A stretch of 64,000 nucleotides of DNA from Elysia chlorotica (Eukaryota > Mollusca > Gastropoda > Plakobranchidae). Position numbers and translations under genes: made by a program. Shown one piece after another: positions 1 through 13,500 of the stretch; positions within the stretch are counted from its first letter, which is position 1; the number at the start of each line of letters is the position of its first letter. The notes under the pieces were generated by a model. The model saw only the letters and a list, made by a program, of their open reading frames with translations. It was not told where the DNA came from and made no database searches. The stretch spans positions 39,217-103,216 of the forward strand of contig RQTK01000444.1 in NCBI GenBank assembly GCA_003991915.1, given 5' to 3'.

Positions 1-19
1 ATTTAGGGTTGTGTTTTTT

Positions 20-53
20 TTTTTGTTTTTTTTTTTTTTGGGGGGGGGGGGGG
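20..53. repeat. Poly-T run fused to poly-G run
   Basis: Long T-runs pass directly into about 14 G. The same T-to-G arrangement recurs near 52530-52633 and 53138-53158. It may be a real low-complexity junction or a sequencing or assembly artefact. Confidence 0.7.
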
Positions 54-698
54 ATTCTAGGTTTTAAACCGCGAAACAAAACAGGAATTATGTCTAAGAG
101 AGGGGAGGGGGAGGGGAAGAGATTTAGCACTATGACACTTTGTGGAACGGGCCCTGGTATTGCGTTAACCAATAGCATTGTCCAAACGTGACTGTGCACG
201 TCCCTGTACTCAGCGACCACCACAGACTGGACACAGTGAAATCCAGGCGACCCGTCCGGCATGGAATTACTTATTTCTTTATTCCAAACAGTGAGAGGAC
301 CCTTGGGTTAAGCACTTAAGGAGATTAGTAAAAGTAGGGCGTGTTATACATAATACAGCACAAAACTGTAGGCATATATTATAAATACATATATTGATGT
401 CCACCAAAATGCAAAGATAGGCCTTTAGTTTAAGGGGTGCTGATATTAAAACAACAGTTACACTTGCAGAAACTTCCGTTTCATGCTGTTATATTAAAGT
501 TAGACGTTGATATGCAACAAATTCGATGTTTTTTTTCTTTTACGAATGTTTATAGACATGTTTCCATATCAATAATTATCGCGGAAAATATATACATTTG
601 GTCTAATACTACTAATCTCTAGCGACATGAGTGGCTACAAACTCACGCTGTAGTCATTAGTAATGTGTAACATGAAAGAGATATCACAATTAGGACTG

Positions 699-825
<127 letters not shown>

Positions 826-1867
826 TAAAAATAGAGCGAAGAAAAGACAAACAGCCAGGCGAACAAAATGTAACTGTCATTTTTTTTAACATGCCCATCT
901 CTAGAGTCTATTAAGCCTATTTATGTGTCACTATTGATCGTGTTATTAGTAATGAGAAACAACGGACAGGGAAATGAGACACCCGCACGCTTAGCATGCA
1001 CAGACTCGAAGTTGAAAAAGATGTTGACAGTTAAACAAAACAAAAACAGAAAAGTGTTGACCAACCAGCTGTCTAAAGACGCTTGATTGTAAATGAAAAT
1101 CAAAATATTTTTGAAGAAAATCTATCTCATAGAATCTGTACTTTACACCTTCAAGTTTAGGTGTTTGTGTGTCTGTAAGTACATGCATTTGTAAACTCGC
1201 ACTGAAAACTGGTTAAGTGCACTTTATAAATCTATGGTTAAGTGCTATCTTTCGAAATATGTACAAAGATATCATTATCAAAACTGTTTGTCAAAATGTT
1301 TTTACCATTGGTAAGTTCAATACTCACTGGGTTTTAAAGTCCCTTCATAATATAGAAATGTTTCACAACATCAAAAAACAAAACAAAACAAAACAACAAA
1401 AAAGGAGACATAGTGTAGCAAACACTACAGTAAAAGCGAAAACAACGACTTGAAGGAGGGCATAATAAACAATTAAGTGATGTAATAAGTATGAAAGAGT
1501 ATGGATGAACTGTATGATATAAGCATCGTATTTTAACACCGCTGGTGTAGAAGTCATGAAGTATAGTAATGGTTTCATATGAGCTAATAAATTATAGACA
1601 ACAAACAGAAGGATAAAAGCCCTGAACTCAAGCCACAAGCATCCATGCTCAGAAAACCATTCAAAATAGAATTTTAAATGTGAATTCTGCATGACCAAAA
1701 GTTACACCAAAAGCACATTGCAATGTCAATTGCTAAGCAACATTTATTTGATCCACCAATCAATGTGTACTGCCTTAATACTATAAGCAGTGAAAAAGAG
1801 GCGATGTGTATGAGGCCATAGGTATACAGAACTGCCTAACAGTAACACTATAAAATCCAAGAGTAAT

Positions 1868-2015
1868 AGAGAGAGATAAAGATAGAAAGAAAAGACAAGA
1901 CAGTATGACACAGACACACAAACACAGGGAGACAGACAGAGAGAAAACAGAGAGAGAAAAAAGAGAGAGAGAGAGAGACAGACAGAGAGGGAGTGAGGGA
2001 CAGAGAGACAGAGAT
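1868..2015. repeat. Purine-rich GA/GACA degenerate repeat
   Basis: Imperfect GAGA, GACAGA and ACACAGA units. It is an old, decayed simple repeat; the frames across it are not coding. Confidence 0.8.
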
Positions 2016-3232
2016 AACACTAAAACTAGTGAAGCAGACACTGAAATAAGAGTCAAATTCTGGAGATGCCATGTATATAATTTATTCTCAATAATCATTG
2101 CAAAATAAAGACATTTTCCCTCCAAATAAAACATAAGAAAAAAACCTCAGTGTATAGAATGAATATTTTACTAACTTCTCAGGTGCAATGAGTATAAGTG
2201 AATAAGCTACAATGTATAGTATGGTACTGAAAATCATTTTATTTTCACAATAAATAAAAACAGAAAATGCAACTGAAGAAAAATAAACCATTTAGTTAAA
2301 TATGCTGTACATAATTTGTCTATATCACATGAGAATTGCACATACATGTAGTTTTTTGTGCCCTTTCTATTTTTGGTCATGGGTTTTGACATATTTGTGA
2401 ATATCATGTGTTCATTTCAAACATATTCAATGTATCATGACAATGAATTTTACAGCCTCAGATTGTGTGATAGGGAATGTTTGATACACTTTAAGCACAT
2501 CAAAGTAGGAAGAAATTCAGGGCTAGCTGTAATCTATTCACCCCCTAAAAGCAAAAAAAAAAAATTAAAATTAAAAAAAACATGAATCACTTTCTCAAAA
2601 CTCAATTCAAAGACAAGCGCTATATCACATTGCATTCAATCAGCTACTTTTACTTTATAGTATTCTTTGAGATATCATTGTTAACTCAAATAATGGTTAA
2701 TTATTAAATTTTCTGGGGTACCATATACGTAGAACAATTTCGATTATACAATACTGTAAACTGAAAATGTTTACAAAAAACCTTGATATACTGTCCTGTT
2801 TTGTTGGTTGTTTTAAGTTGCTGTTGGATTTTCTTTTATTATCGATACGATTTTTTTCTATTTAAAAAGTAATCTTAAGTTTACTTTGGATAATTCTGGT
2901 ATTAGTTTATTATAATTACTGGAAAGACAATGATTACTAACTTAACATTCTACTACTGTTGCAAAGGACACTAATTTTTTAGGTCGAGGTATGTCATTCC
3001 ACTTTGAATTTTAGTTGGTTTTTTTTTTAATTCAGACCATTCGTTAATGTTTGTAAGGCCTTATTCAGATTAGATGCATGCTTCTATAATTTTAATACAA
3101 TTAATATATTATTATATAGAATATATTGAGCCTGTCAGGAAGTGTCTGTAATGAAAATTACAATGACACATGTGCGATTTCTTTTTAAATACCTAAAACT
3201 TCATACCTGTTACCTTTGTTTTTGTTGTGTTT

Positions 3233-3612
<380 letters not shown>

Positions 3613-6600
3613 TATCATCCTACTTGTAGCCAGACAGGTATAACCTTACATGCACCACCCCCGCTTCAAAAAGCAGCAAACAAAAAATTGCAATCATGTG
3701 TGCCATGCTTCAAAAACATGCAAAGCACTGAATCATAACTAAAACTATGAGATAAAATAAAATTGTTCTGTTACAATGCAACTAATGCTTATACATGATC
3801 TCATTTCATGAAAAACTTAACTTACTTCGCGTACATTTTTTGCTCCTTTTCAGCATCTGGGTAATAAAATTCTTTTAAACAAAACATGGGTACTTTTCAA
3901 GTTTTTTGCTAAACTAACAATCTCTAAAGCTCTAGGTTTTCCACAGGTTTTCATGCTTAAATAAAGATATTGAAATCCCACCAAAGCTTTCATGACCTCT
4001 CCATGTTCAGAACCTATTAAGACACAGGCTCATGTAAGTTGCAACTCTGACATTTATATCTACGGCTAGTAATACCATGATACTGATAGTTATTTTTTCA
4101 GACTTTATATTTTGCAGGCAGAACAAAGTTGGCTGGTTTTTCCTTCATGGTAATTTTCTATTTCAAATAAGCATTATGTTTTGTTAAAGTTAGTATTCAC
4201 CACAATCTATGACGATTATATGCCGATAAAGTGACAGCAGAGAAGTGATTTTAGTGTAGAAATCATATGTTATCACAGCACTACCACAATATTTTAAAAG
4301 CCTTTTGGTCTGATTATACAAATGGAAAACAAAAGAAAGTCACTAGAAAAAGAGAATTAAGTGAAAATAACTCAAGTCACTCACGATGCAGGAATATTAA
4401 GGAAACACAAAACAATTCACAGCAATGAAAGCTACGAAAGAGTTAATAAGATACGCACGCAATGTGAAATTTTATACTACCAAAAAGTCAGACAGAGGAA
4501 AATAAAAAAAGGACGGCAAAGCAAGTAGGTATTTCAGAGCATTAGTTATGATCTTCTACAAAAGCACTCTCTCACTATCTCTTTCTCTCCCTTATCTTTT
4601 CGCTCTCTCTCCCTCTCACCTCGCTCTGTATGTTTGCCTCTTTCTCATTCTATTTAAAACAAGCACACACTCACACACACTTTTATTTTGATTAGCGGCA
4701 GCGCAGTGTAAAATACTTAATATACCCAAACCTACCCACATATACAATTTCCAATCAAACAGAAAACTACATTTATTAACATAGGTGGTATAACGCGTTG
4801 GCAAATGGAATTCTTTACTAATGGTTTTGGCATTCTTCAGATCAGCCCAGATCAAAACCCAGGAAACGAAAACAAGCCCTTGAGACAGAAATATCCCACA
4901 AGTGTAGGCGGATAACCCAAAAATGCCAATGTCGACATTCGCAGTAGAAAAAAAATGTAGAGAATCGTATTATCTACTGGGGATGTCAGTTTACTTCTTG
5001 AGACTAGAGAGACAGGCAAGAGAGAATGTTGTTTTTTTTTACTTCGACTAGTTTTGAATAAAATTTGTATTTCTCGTTAACATAATTTGAAAAAAGACTG
5101 CAATATACAGCTAATCTATGTATGTTAGTGTCCATCGAAGTTGAAACTGGCCATTAGTAAGTGTAAGGTTATGAATGAGGAAACAAATTCTAGAGAAGTT
5201 CACAGATATTCTATGTGAGAAATACAATTGATATAACTTACAATCATGTATATGGAGGGACAGCTGGGATATTTGGGTAATATTTCATTTGAAGGGAGTA
5301 AAACGTTTTCAAGATAAGCCATCATTAATGAAGCATCGATAACGCAACTTTATGTACAACTGCATTGGGATTTTTTTCATCTGTGAAATCATGGTTTACC
5401 ACGCAGTAAAATTCAAAGGATATAAACAATAAATGCATGTCATGTTTATGGATTTCTTTGCGGGAGACAATATTGAGCTACAAAATTACGGTACCCATGT
5501 GGAGTTGTTTGTTTTTTTTGCTTGTTTTTTTTTTAAGATATTACAGTAAGGAATTAGCAGCAACATTACAGTGCTTTGTACTTTAGTGCAACTGTTTCAA
5601 CACTACAACACTACATTGGTGTAATAAAAAACTATAACAAAAGGAAACAGCAGGGTCTCTGTCAACAGTGGTGCTTGAAAGCAAAACAAAGAGTGTTATT
5701 ATTCGGAAATGCACTCTTTAAGTGAAGTATCTAAGATAGCAAAATAATGACTTAATATATCAAAATGAGAATTCCAAGTTTGAAAAAGTAAAAATGATGA
5801 AAGACGAGCGCAGTCAGAGAAAAAGACTATGCTTAAAATAAAATCAATATAAAATGTGGTTTCTGGTTTGCTTCAGTTAAGAACAAATTTAATAGCTGAC
5901 AAGACTATTAGTAAACCCTTCATCTTTAAAAGTATTCGGGAAATACCCTCAAACCATAAAGAAAGGTATGTATCAATTATCAAAATATAGACAGTATTTT
6001 ATTAATAGGCATTATTGTACTGAGCCATCCTTTAATCATAAGCCTTAAGCCAATTTAATTTATTGCAATTTAGCAGCAATCTTGTTATGAGTAATGGATG
6101 TCAGGGTTGTTGGGTGTTTTTTCAAGCTGTCCTAGCAGCATGAAAAAAGAGCCTATGAAACTAATAATATCACCTAACCTTATTACTAGCTACTCTAGAA
6201 TAGTTAAGTAAAAAAAAAAATGAAAGTCAAAGCTTAAAAGTCTTCAGAAAGCACTGAAATGCGCAGAAGCTAGATACAATCAGAAAAATAGAAAAGTTAT
6301 TGAAAGAGACACGAGTAAAAAAAAAGGGGGGGATGTCATGTAGTTTTACTTTTAGCAATGCAATGGACGGACTTTTTGGAAAGACAGTATTGCTTATAGA
6401 GTAAAGTTATAGCAAAATAAAAAAGATAGAAAAATTTGTCACAAGAGAATTAAAAAGTTGTATACAAATAAAATGAGGATCATTTTGAATGGTTCTTTAA
6501 ATTAGGGACATTATTAAATGACATGTGTCAAGATCAAGCCCTTTCCATTGAACTTGAAAATAAATGTAAAGGTTACATTCATAAGTCAACAGTTACTTAC

Positions 6601-7621
6601 TCTTGCATGTTTGACTCTTTTTAAAGACATAATCTTTTTTTAAGTCAAACCAAACATTTCAACAGATTGCATAGATTGTTAACTTTAAACTTGTCCACAA
6701 ACATTGAGATTCCTTATTTTGATCACAAGATTTGTATACTTTGATTTCATTTGTTTGTAACATAAGGTAGTTATAAATTAAATCAACAAATATACACAGT
6801 AACATTCTGTGTTTTGAACACCTCTAAATACATCTTAAATGTCAAATATGATCTTCCTTTCCATGCCTCACCTCCCTCCATTTTGATCATTTTTAAGACA
6901 CTGAACTAAGTGTTGGTCTGTATACAAAAAAAAAAGTACTAGGTACAATCAGATTTGGCACATTGCCCCACAGATAGTAGTATGATTGTTGAGTGGTCTG
7001 ATAATTTCATTGAGAATGAAAAAAAAATTGTACAAAAAGATGCCAAGATTTCCAAAAGTAACATTACTTTCCAGGAAATAAGAGAAATAACAGTAACTTT
7101 GAACAGGGATTACATAAAATCATGCAGGAATAAATACAGAACAAAAAAGGTGAATTTCCATAAACAAAACACACAAAAAAGGTTTTAAAAAAAAAAGGCA
7201 GCACTGACATGATTGTGAAAATTATGCCTTATCACTTGCCTTACTACATGTTTTTTTCTCATTGAACAAAATATTGACTAAAACAAAATTAAAACACCCA
7301 GGGTTTTTCTTTTTTACTTTTAAATAGATAGATAAGTTCTGAAATATAAATACTTTTTTTTTTTTCATCACAGACCAATCTCCATTTTGTGTAAAATACC
7401 TATGCATGATGCTTGTCATATTTTTCCACTGCTATCTGTCCATTATCGTACCAAAATAAAATCCTTTAAATCTTGTATGATCCATACACTGTGTTGTTAG
7501 TTGCAAAACTTATTGTCAAAATGATTTTGACGGTTTCATAACTGATTGTCCTAATGGCTTTGTTTATTTTTTAAGCAAACGATTATCTCTATATTTCAAT
7601 GTCTACAAAGAGCAATGTTAT

Positions 7622-10594
7622 TTATGTTTGTTTGCTCTGCTGCCTTTCCCAGTACGAGGCCATGGCGGCGGCTTCAGACTCAGCCATCCTGGCAGTTCTG
7701 ATTTCATATTCTAGCTTAAGTTTGGATCTCAGTCTTTCAATGGCCTCCAAGTGCTGCCGATCAGCTTCTTCTGGACTAGCTGGCGGTGTAAGACATGTCC
7801 TTGGTGTGCTGGCATTCCTTAATGATGTAGACTCCAAAGGGCTGTATGCCGGAGAAAAATGGGAGTCGTTGAACTGATGCGCTTCTTGATTTACGCACCC
7901 CAAGGCTCCATCCAGCCCTGACAAGCAGGCGTCTTTGCTTCTCAGCTCGGCCAGCAGTTTTGCCTTTTCATCCACTATTACGGTCTCCCTCTCTCTGAGC
8001 CTGAGCTCCAGTTCAGAAAGCTGCTCCTCCATCAGGCGTTTCTGCCTCATGAGCTGCATCTCAGTGAGGTCTTTGAGCAGGCAGAGCTGCTCCAGGTGGC
8101 GCCGCTCAGACTCGCAGTGCTGGAGCTCCACCTGGCGCTGGGTCAGCATCCGGTGCAGGTGGTCAAGCTCCTCAAGCCTCTCCATCAAGTCTTCCTGGAA
8201 CTTCACAGCCGTTTCGGTTCCTCTGGTTACTCCTCCGCTCTCTCCATCAGGGATATACTCACAGAGAGCTGAAGATTGCTTACCACTGTCCAAGTCCCTG
8301 ATGAGCTGCATCAAATCGTTTCTCTGACTCTGTAAAGCCCTGATTTGGCTGCTGAAAGAATCCCTCCAATGCTGAGTGTCATGCTCATTTTGCTCAAGTT
8401 TTACTTTCAATTGCACTACTGTAGCTTCTTGCTCTCTCAACTTCCCTCTTAAGGTGCTGTTCTCTCTCTCTAACATTCTATTCTGCTCCAGACAGATTTC
8501 TAAGCGCTGCTTCATTGTTTCTACTTCGGCAGAGGTATTTGGTATGGATGTATTGAGTTCAAATGATCCTAGATCTAAGGGAGGAAAGTTGGAATTATCT
8601 GAGGCTGTTCTTCTGAGGGCAAGACTGGGATCTTTTTTATTCATCATGTTATACTTTGCTTTGCGATCTCTGTATAAAGCTTCTTGAAGCAAGATATTTT
8701 CCCTACAGTACAATGCCTTGGTTTCCTTCATATCTTTTCGAAGTTTGTTCAATTCCTCTTCCAATTCCTTATCCTGAAGCCCTGTTGGGGTGTCAAGCTC
8801 TGATCTTTCACTGCTGAGATTATCTCCCGGAAAGCTCATTTGTAAACTGTTGCTGCTGGATGGAGCGGAAACACTAGGTCCTGCTCCCTGTTTAACATCT
8901 ACCGACAAAGATGTGCTGTAATCTTGAAGTGCAGTGATATACAGGTCTGTTGAATCGTCTGCACCATGCATACTGACTGAGCTAGATGGATCAGCATTAA
9001 TACTTTTCTCTTTCTCGTCACTATCCCCTGGGCCAAAGTTTTGAGAAATTTCTTGGACATCTGAAACTTCTGGTGTATCAGATTTTGTAGGTGGGATATA
9101 GCTTGAATCCTCTTGCAGAGCTTCAATCACTTTGTCTTTTGCTGCTAATGCGTCTCTCAGCGTCTGCATCTGCTCTTCAAACATTTTGACCTTGGCATTG
9201 TCACATTCAACATCTACCGAGTTAGTCTGTTGCAGCTTTGCCTCATCTTTTAGTCTTCTTACATCTTGCTCTAAAACTGAAAGTGCTGACTCTTTTTCCA
9301 CAAGCAAAAGCTGGAGGTGGTGAATGATTCGATCATTGGATGCACTTACACCCTGAGCTGTGAAATCTTCCTGTGCTTCCGTCTGAATGGAAACATTGCT
9401 ATAGTGAGTCTGCCCATGATTTTTTGATCTTGACAAATCTAGTCCTGAGTCAACACTTATCTCTGTGTCTGTTGCATTTTGAACTGTATTGATGTTACAT
9501 TTGACTGGTGAAGTTTTGGGTGTTTCAAGAACTCTCTTTATATTGTTTAATTCTTCCTGAAAGTTTGTCTTCTCTGCATGTTGCTCAGCATTCTGCGTTT
9601 GTAAAATTTCGCACTTGTTTTCTAAATCAAACTTTTCTTTCCTTAACAACTCAAGTTCAGTTAATAATTTAATATTTATGTCAAAATTCTCTTCTTTCTC
9701 TTCATTTAAATCTGATTGTTTAAATAAATTGTTCTTTTCATCATGAGATGGATTTGATTGGACTGTTGTTTCTGATTCATCTGAATTACCAAGTGTTATT
9801 TGCTTTCTGCTTTTTAAGGATGTGATTGGATTAACATCTGCAGTTAGAGTTTCCTTTGCTACAGACCTGGGCGATTTACTCTTATCACTGGCTACCTCAG
9901 AACTACCTTCTTCAACAACAAAATCAACATTGGAATCAGAATCGGGCAAAAAGAAAAAGCCTTCATCTTTGTCCCCAAAGAGAAAACCCTCGTCTAGAAA
10001 CAAAGTGAGATCACTCACAGGCACGGCCTCGTCTCCCCGGGCCCTGACCTCCAGGAGCCACTCGGTGATCCTGTGGAGCTTGAGTCTCACCTCTTGGCAG
10101 TCCTGGCGCACACAGCGCCCGTCAAACACCTCCCAGATGCTGCGATGCTCGGGCGGTCCGCTCCCTCCAGTGCTGGTTCCCCCGTCCACCTCAGCGTCGC
10201 CGGCGCCAATCATAGCGGAGGCCATCAGGGTGGTGGTCAGCTCCCACTCCAGGGGCAGGTCCTGGCTCGACTGCTGCGCGATGTCTTCCAGCTCTTCCAG
10301 GAACCGCTCGCGGGCTGAGCTTGTATCGCTGACCTCGCTCGCCACGTCTGCATCAATGTCACCTGTGTCAGTGTCTTTCCCTTCTCCTGCCCCTTCGTCC
10401 TCTGGTGAGGGAGAGGCAGCTGTGCGGGTTGGTGTGGTTCTGGCAGTTGAGGTTTGTGATGTTTGTGAAGCAGGGGGTGCGACATCTCTGTTGCTGAGCA
10501 GAGACTGGAGCTCGTGTTGCACTTTGGTGTGAAGACCTCGAGCCTGGGACATCTCAATCTGCTGCAGGAGCACATCACGCACTTCTGCAAGTTC
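7622..10594 (-). CDS. AKAP9-like: AKAP9-like last exon (exon 8)
   Basis: The acceptor is ATCTTCTAG before GAACTTGCA; it is 991 codons including a TAA stop at 7624-7622. Segments in order: a short coiled coil after the junction; a Ser/Thr/Pro-rich linker; a compact, probably folded stretch with SIWEVFDGRCVRQDC and EWLLEVRARG; an acidic DEGF-containing linker; then alternating coiled coils and disordered segments, ending with a Pro/Thr linker and a final helix ESEAAAMASYWERQQ. It lacks the basic RFR/WxR-rich PACT signature expected at the end of AKAP9 and pericentrin. No good donor is visible before the stop, so this looks like a true terminal exon. Confidence 0.8.
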   Translation of the reverse strand, partial: ELAEVRDVLLQQIEMSQARGLHTKVQHELQSLLSNRDVAPPASQTSQTSTARTTPTRTAASPSPEDEGAGEGKDTDTGDIDADVASEVSDTSSARERFLEELEDIAQQSSQDLPLEWELTTTLMASAMIGAGDAEVDGGTSTGGSGPPEHRSIWEVFDGRCVRQDCQEVRLKLHRITEWLLEVRARGDEAVPVSDLTLFLDEGFLFGDKDEGFFFLPDSDSNVDFVVEEGSSEVASDKSKSPRSVAKETLTADVNPITSLKSRKQITLGNSDESETTVQSNPSHDEKNNLFKQSDLNEEKEENFDINIKLLTELELLRKEKFDLENKCEILQTQNAEQHAEKTNFQEELNNIKRVLETPKTSPVKCNINTVQNATDTEISVDSGLDLSRSKNHGQTHYSNVSIQTEAQEDFTAQGVSASNDRIIHHLQLLLVEKESALSVLEQDVRRLKDEAKLQQTNSVDVECDNAKVKMFEEQMQTLRDALAAKDKVIEALQEDSSYIPPTKSDTPEVSDVQEISQNFGPGDSDEKEKSINADPSSSVSMHGADDSTDLYITALQDYSTSLSVDVKQGAGPSVSAPSSSNSLQMSFPGDNLSSERSELDTPTGLQDKELEEELNKLRKDMKETKALYCRENILLQEALYRDRKAKYNMMNKKDPSLALRRTASDNSNFPPLDLGSFELNTSIPNTSAEVETMKQRLEICLEQNRMLERENSTLRGKLREQEATVVQLKVKLEQNEHDTQHWRDSFSSQIRALQSQRNDLMQLIRDLDSGKQSSALCEYIPDGESGGVTRGTETAVKFQEDLMERLEELDHLHRMLTQRQVELQHCESERRHLEQLCLLKDLTEMQLMRQKRLMEEQLSELELRLRERETVIVDEKAKLLAELRSKDACLSGLDGALGCVNQEAHQFNDSHFSPAYSPLESTSLRNASTPRTCLTPPASPEEADRQHLEAIERLRSKLKLEYEIRTARMAESEAAAMASYWERQQSKQT

Positions 10595-13500
10595 CTAGAA
10601 GATCAAATTAAGTATTTTTTTAAGTTTTAAGTACATCCTCTTGAAAAAAATCAAAGACGTAATTATCTCTTATGATTTATGAAAAGACTAAAATCTTTAG
10701 TGAGAACTAATTGAAATAGGGACACCAGAAAGTTTGAAACTTTTTCACATGAGTCTAAGGCAACTGTAACAAAAACAAAACAAAAAGTTTAATTTTCTCT
10801 TATATATGTACTTAAAACAGCCACCTTGACTATATTATAATTAGTTTTCAGATATGCATCACCGTGGACAAAATTATCTTGTAAGCTTCTAAGAATTTAG
10901 ACAATAAGTGGAAAGTCTTAAAGTTTACATACATATATTAAACAGTGCCTGTTAAATTTGAAAAAGGGAACTGGTTCCTGAAAAATTCTTATAAAGCAAT
11001 AGTTTATCTGAAACAGGGTTTATCATTAGCGGATAGCACTGAAGTCTCCTCACCTGATTTTCGCGGTGCAGCTGCTCCACTGTTTCTCCCAGATCTTCTT
11101 GGTCCCTAGAGTTCAGCTCGGTCCTCGTTTCTCTGGGAGAAGTCCCCATGGATCTTGGTGAAGAGGTGCCCTGCCAGACTGCATTGAGATCTCTCATGTG
11201 CTTCTTCTCCATCTCTCTGCGCATCTTCTGCAGGGCTTTGGTGAACTTTTGCTCCCACTCATACTTGATGGCCTGAACGCGCTGGACATAGTTCTGCTCC
11301 ATCTCACGCTGGACAGTTTCTTGTTTGGTGGCAAAGTCATGAGCCAGTTCGACCTCTTGCTTCCTCATCTTTCCGACATACTGTTCTTCCAACTCATCCC
11401 GAACTGCTTGGATCTTTTTCTCAAGCTCTGCAGAAGTAAACTCCTTTGCTTCTGAGGTAAATCCATCAAAAGAGTCATTACCATGACAAGTATTGCCTGT
11501 AGGCTCTGGAAAGTCAAATTGCAATTTATTTGAATTGAGATGGGATGGGGACATTCCTACTGACACATTGGGAAGCCATCTGTCTTGCTCCATTCCATCA
11601 TCTGGCTCTTCCATTACAAACATGTCACTATCCGGTTGAAAACCTTCATTTACAGCAGTTTCTTGAATAGGGTGACTATGGAGGGGTTGTATTTTACCCA
11701 AGATTTGTTCATCTTCAATTTCAGGTTGAAAGCCCTCAACAAAGTCAGGTTCCTCTTTGTTGACCGCATCTATGCCATGTGGTGATGCTGCATACTGTTT
11801 GGAATGTTCAGCTACAAAGTGATCTTTAACTGGCTGCTCATCTGTCGGTGAAAAGCAGTCATCTTCAATAAAATCTGAAGTGGATTGGAATGGAGGACAG
11901 ATTTCTTCAACACCACGGACCAAGACTTCATTTCTTTCACTTTGTCTCTGCTTGAAAAGCTGAAGCTTAAGAGAATTGATTTCCTCTGACAGGGAGGCTA
12001 CCTTGCTTTGAAGCTCAGTATTTTCTGCTCTCAGGTCGACAAATTGTTCACCTTCTCTGAGTTCTTGGTCATGCTCTGCATGCATTTCAAGGACTTTCAC
12101 TTTTTCTTTCAGCTGGCAATTGTTCATTTCCAAATCTTGGATTTTCTCTTCATAATCTGCTTTTACGGTTGCCAACTGTTTGGATTGCTCTAGAATTTTT
12201 TCGTTCAATCTGTTCAATTCCATGTTCAAATTATCTGTATCCTCCTTGTGTCTTTCAGCTGCATTTTTCAGAACAGCCATCATCTCTTCTTCTCTTTGCT
12301 GAGCACTCTCTTTAAGGGACAAAACCTCATCATCGAGGGCATGGTTTCTTAGCTCTAATTCCCTCCTCACAGCTTCAACCTCTTGAAGCTTTGACTCCAA
12401 GGCCACACTGTTGCTGTCTGACTGATCAGCCAGAGAGGCTCTGAGTCTATCCCGCTCACTAACAGCTACACAAACTTTGTCCTCTAGCTCAAACAGGCGA
12501 GACTCGTAACTCTTCTCCAGATGTTGCATCTCTCTGGCATGATCAGATTTCATCTCCTCAAGGTGCCTCTTCAATCTGTCCACCTCATGCTCTGTCATAC
12601 GCCGTTTCTCTTCTACGTCTGACAATTGGATCTCAAAGTTTTGTTCTGAGTTAATCTTGTCTTTGTGGAACTTGTTCTGCATTTCATTTATTTTCCTTTT
12701 CTGCTCTGCTATTGTCTTTTCTAAAGCCATGCAGTTATCCTCCAGCTCTGAGGACTGAATCTCATGAAGTCTCTTCAGTCCAGCCACTGCACACTCATGG
12801 TTACTGGTCACCTTAGACAGCTCGTTCTTGCACCTAACGAGGTCTGAGTTGGATGCTTGGAGATTCAGCTCCAACTCAGCCAACTGATGCTCATATAGAT
12901 CCTTTGAAGATGCAGCCCTGCTGCGTACATCCTGTAGGTCCTTTTCTAGTTGTTCATTTTGCTGTTCACACTTGATGATTTTGTCTTCCATCTGATTTAT
13001 CTGCTGCTCATACACTTCTTTCAGTTCATCTTTTCCTTGGTGCACATTTCTCGCCTCCTCAGCAAGCTGACTTTGAAGACGCTTTGTTTTGGCCTCTTGC
13101 TCTGTCAGTTTCACTTGCATGTCCTCCATACAGGAATCAAAGTTAGACTTGAGCATCTCAGCTTCTTCATGTTTTCTGTCAACAGTTAATTTAGCAGAAC
13201 TCAAGTCCTCCTGAAGTCCAGCAATGGTAGTGTCCCTTTGAACCACTTCGGAACGCAGGTCATCTATCTCTTTCTGGTACATTTCTATATCATGATTCAA
13301 GTTGAAGACAACAGCATCTTTTCCTTCTAATGTCTGAGTCATTTGCGTCAATCTCTCATTGAGTTGCTTGCACTCAACTGCATATTGTGTATTTGTTGTT
13401 TCCTGATTGTCCAAGTTTACCTGCAGGCCTAAGATGTCTGCCTGCAGAGTCTCCTTGGCTGATTGCAAAGACTCTATCTGGGACAAAGCAGCAGCATGTT

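Noticed and set aside
4616..4855. 79-aa minus-strand frame in the 3' flank, as a possible extra exon of the AKAP9-like gene
   Set aside because: No coiled coil, no PACT-like residues and no fitting splice sites.
9822..10532. 236-aa plus-strand frame opposite the AKAP9-like last exon
   Set aside because: It is antisense to a well-supported coding exon and has only biased Ser/Pro composition.
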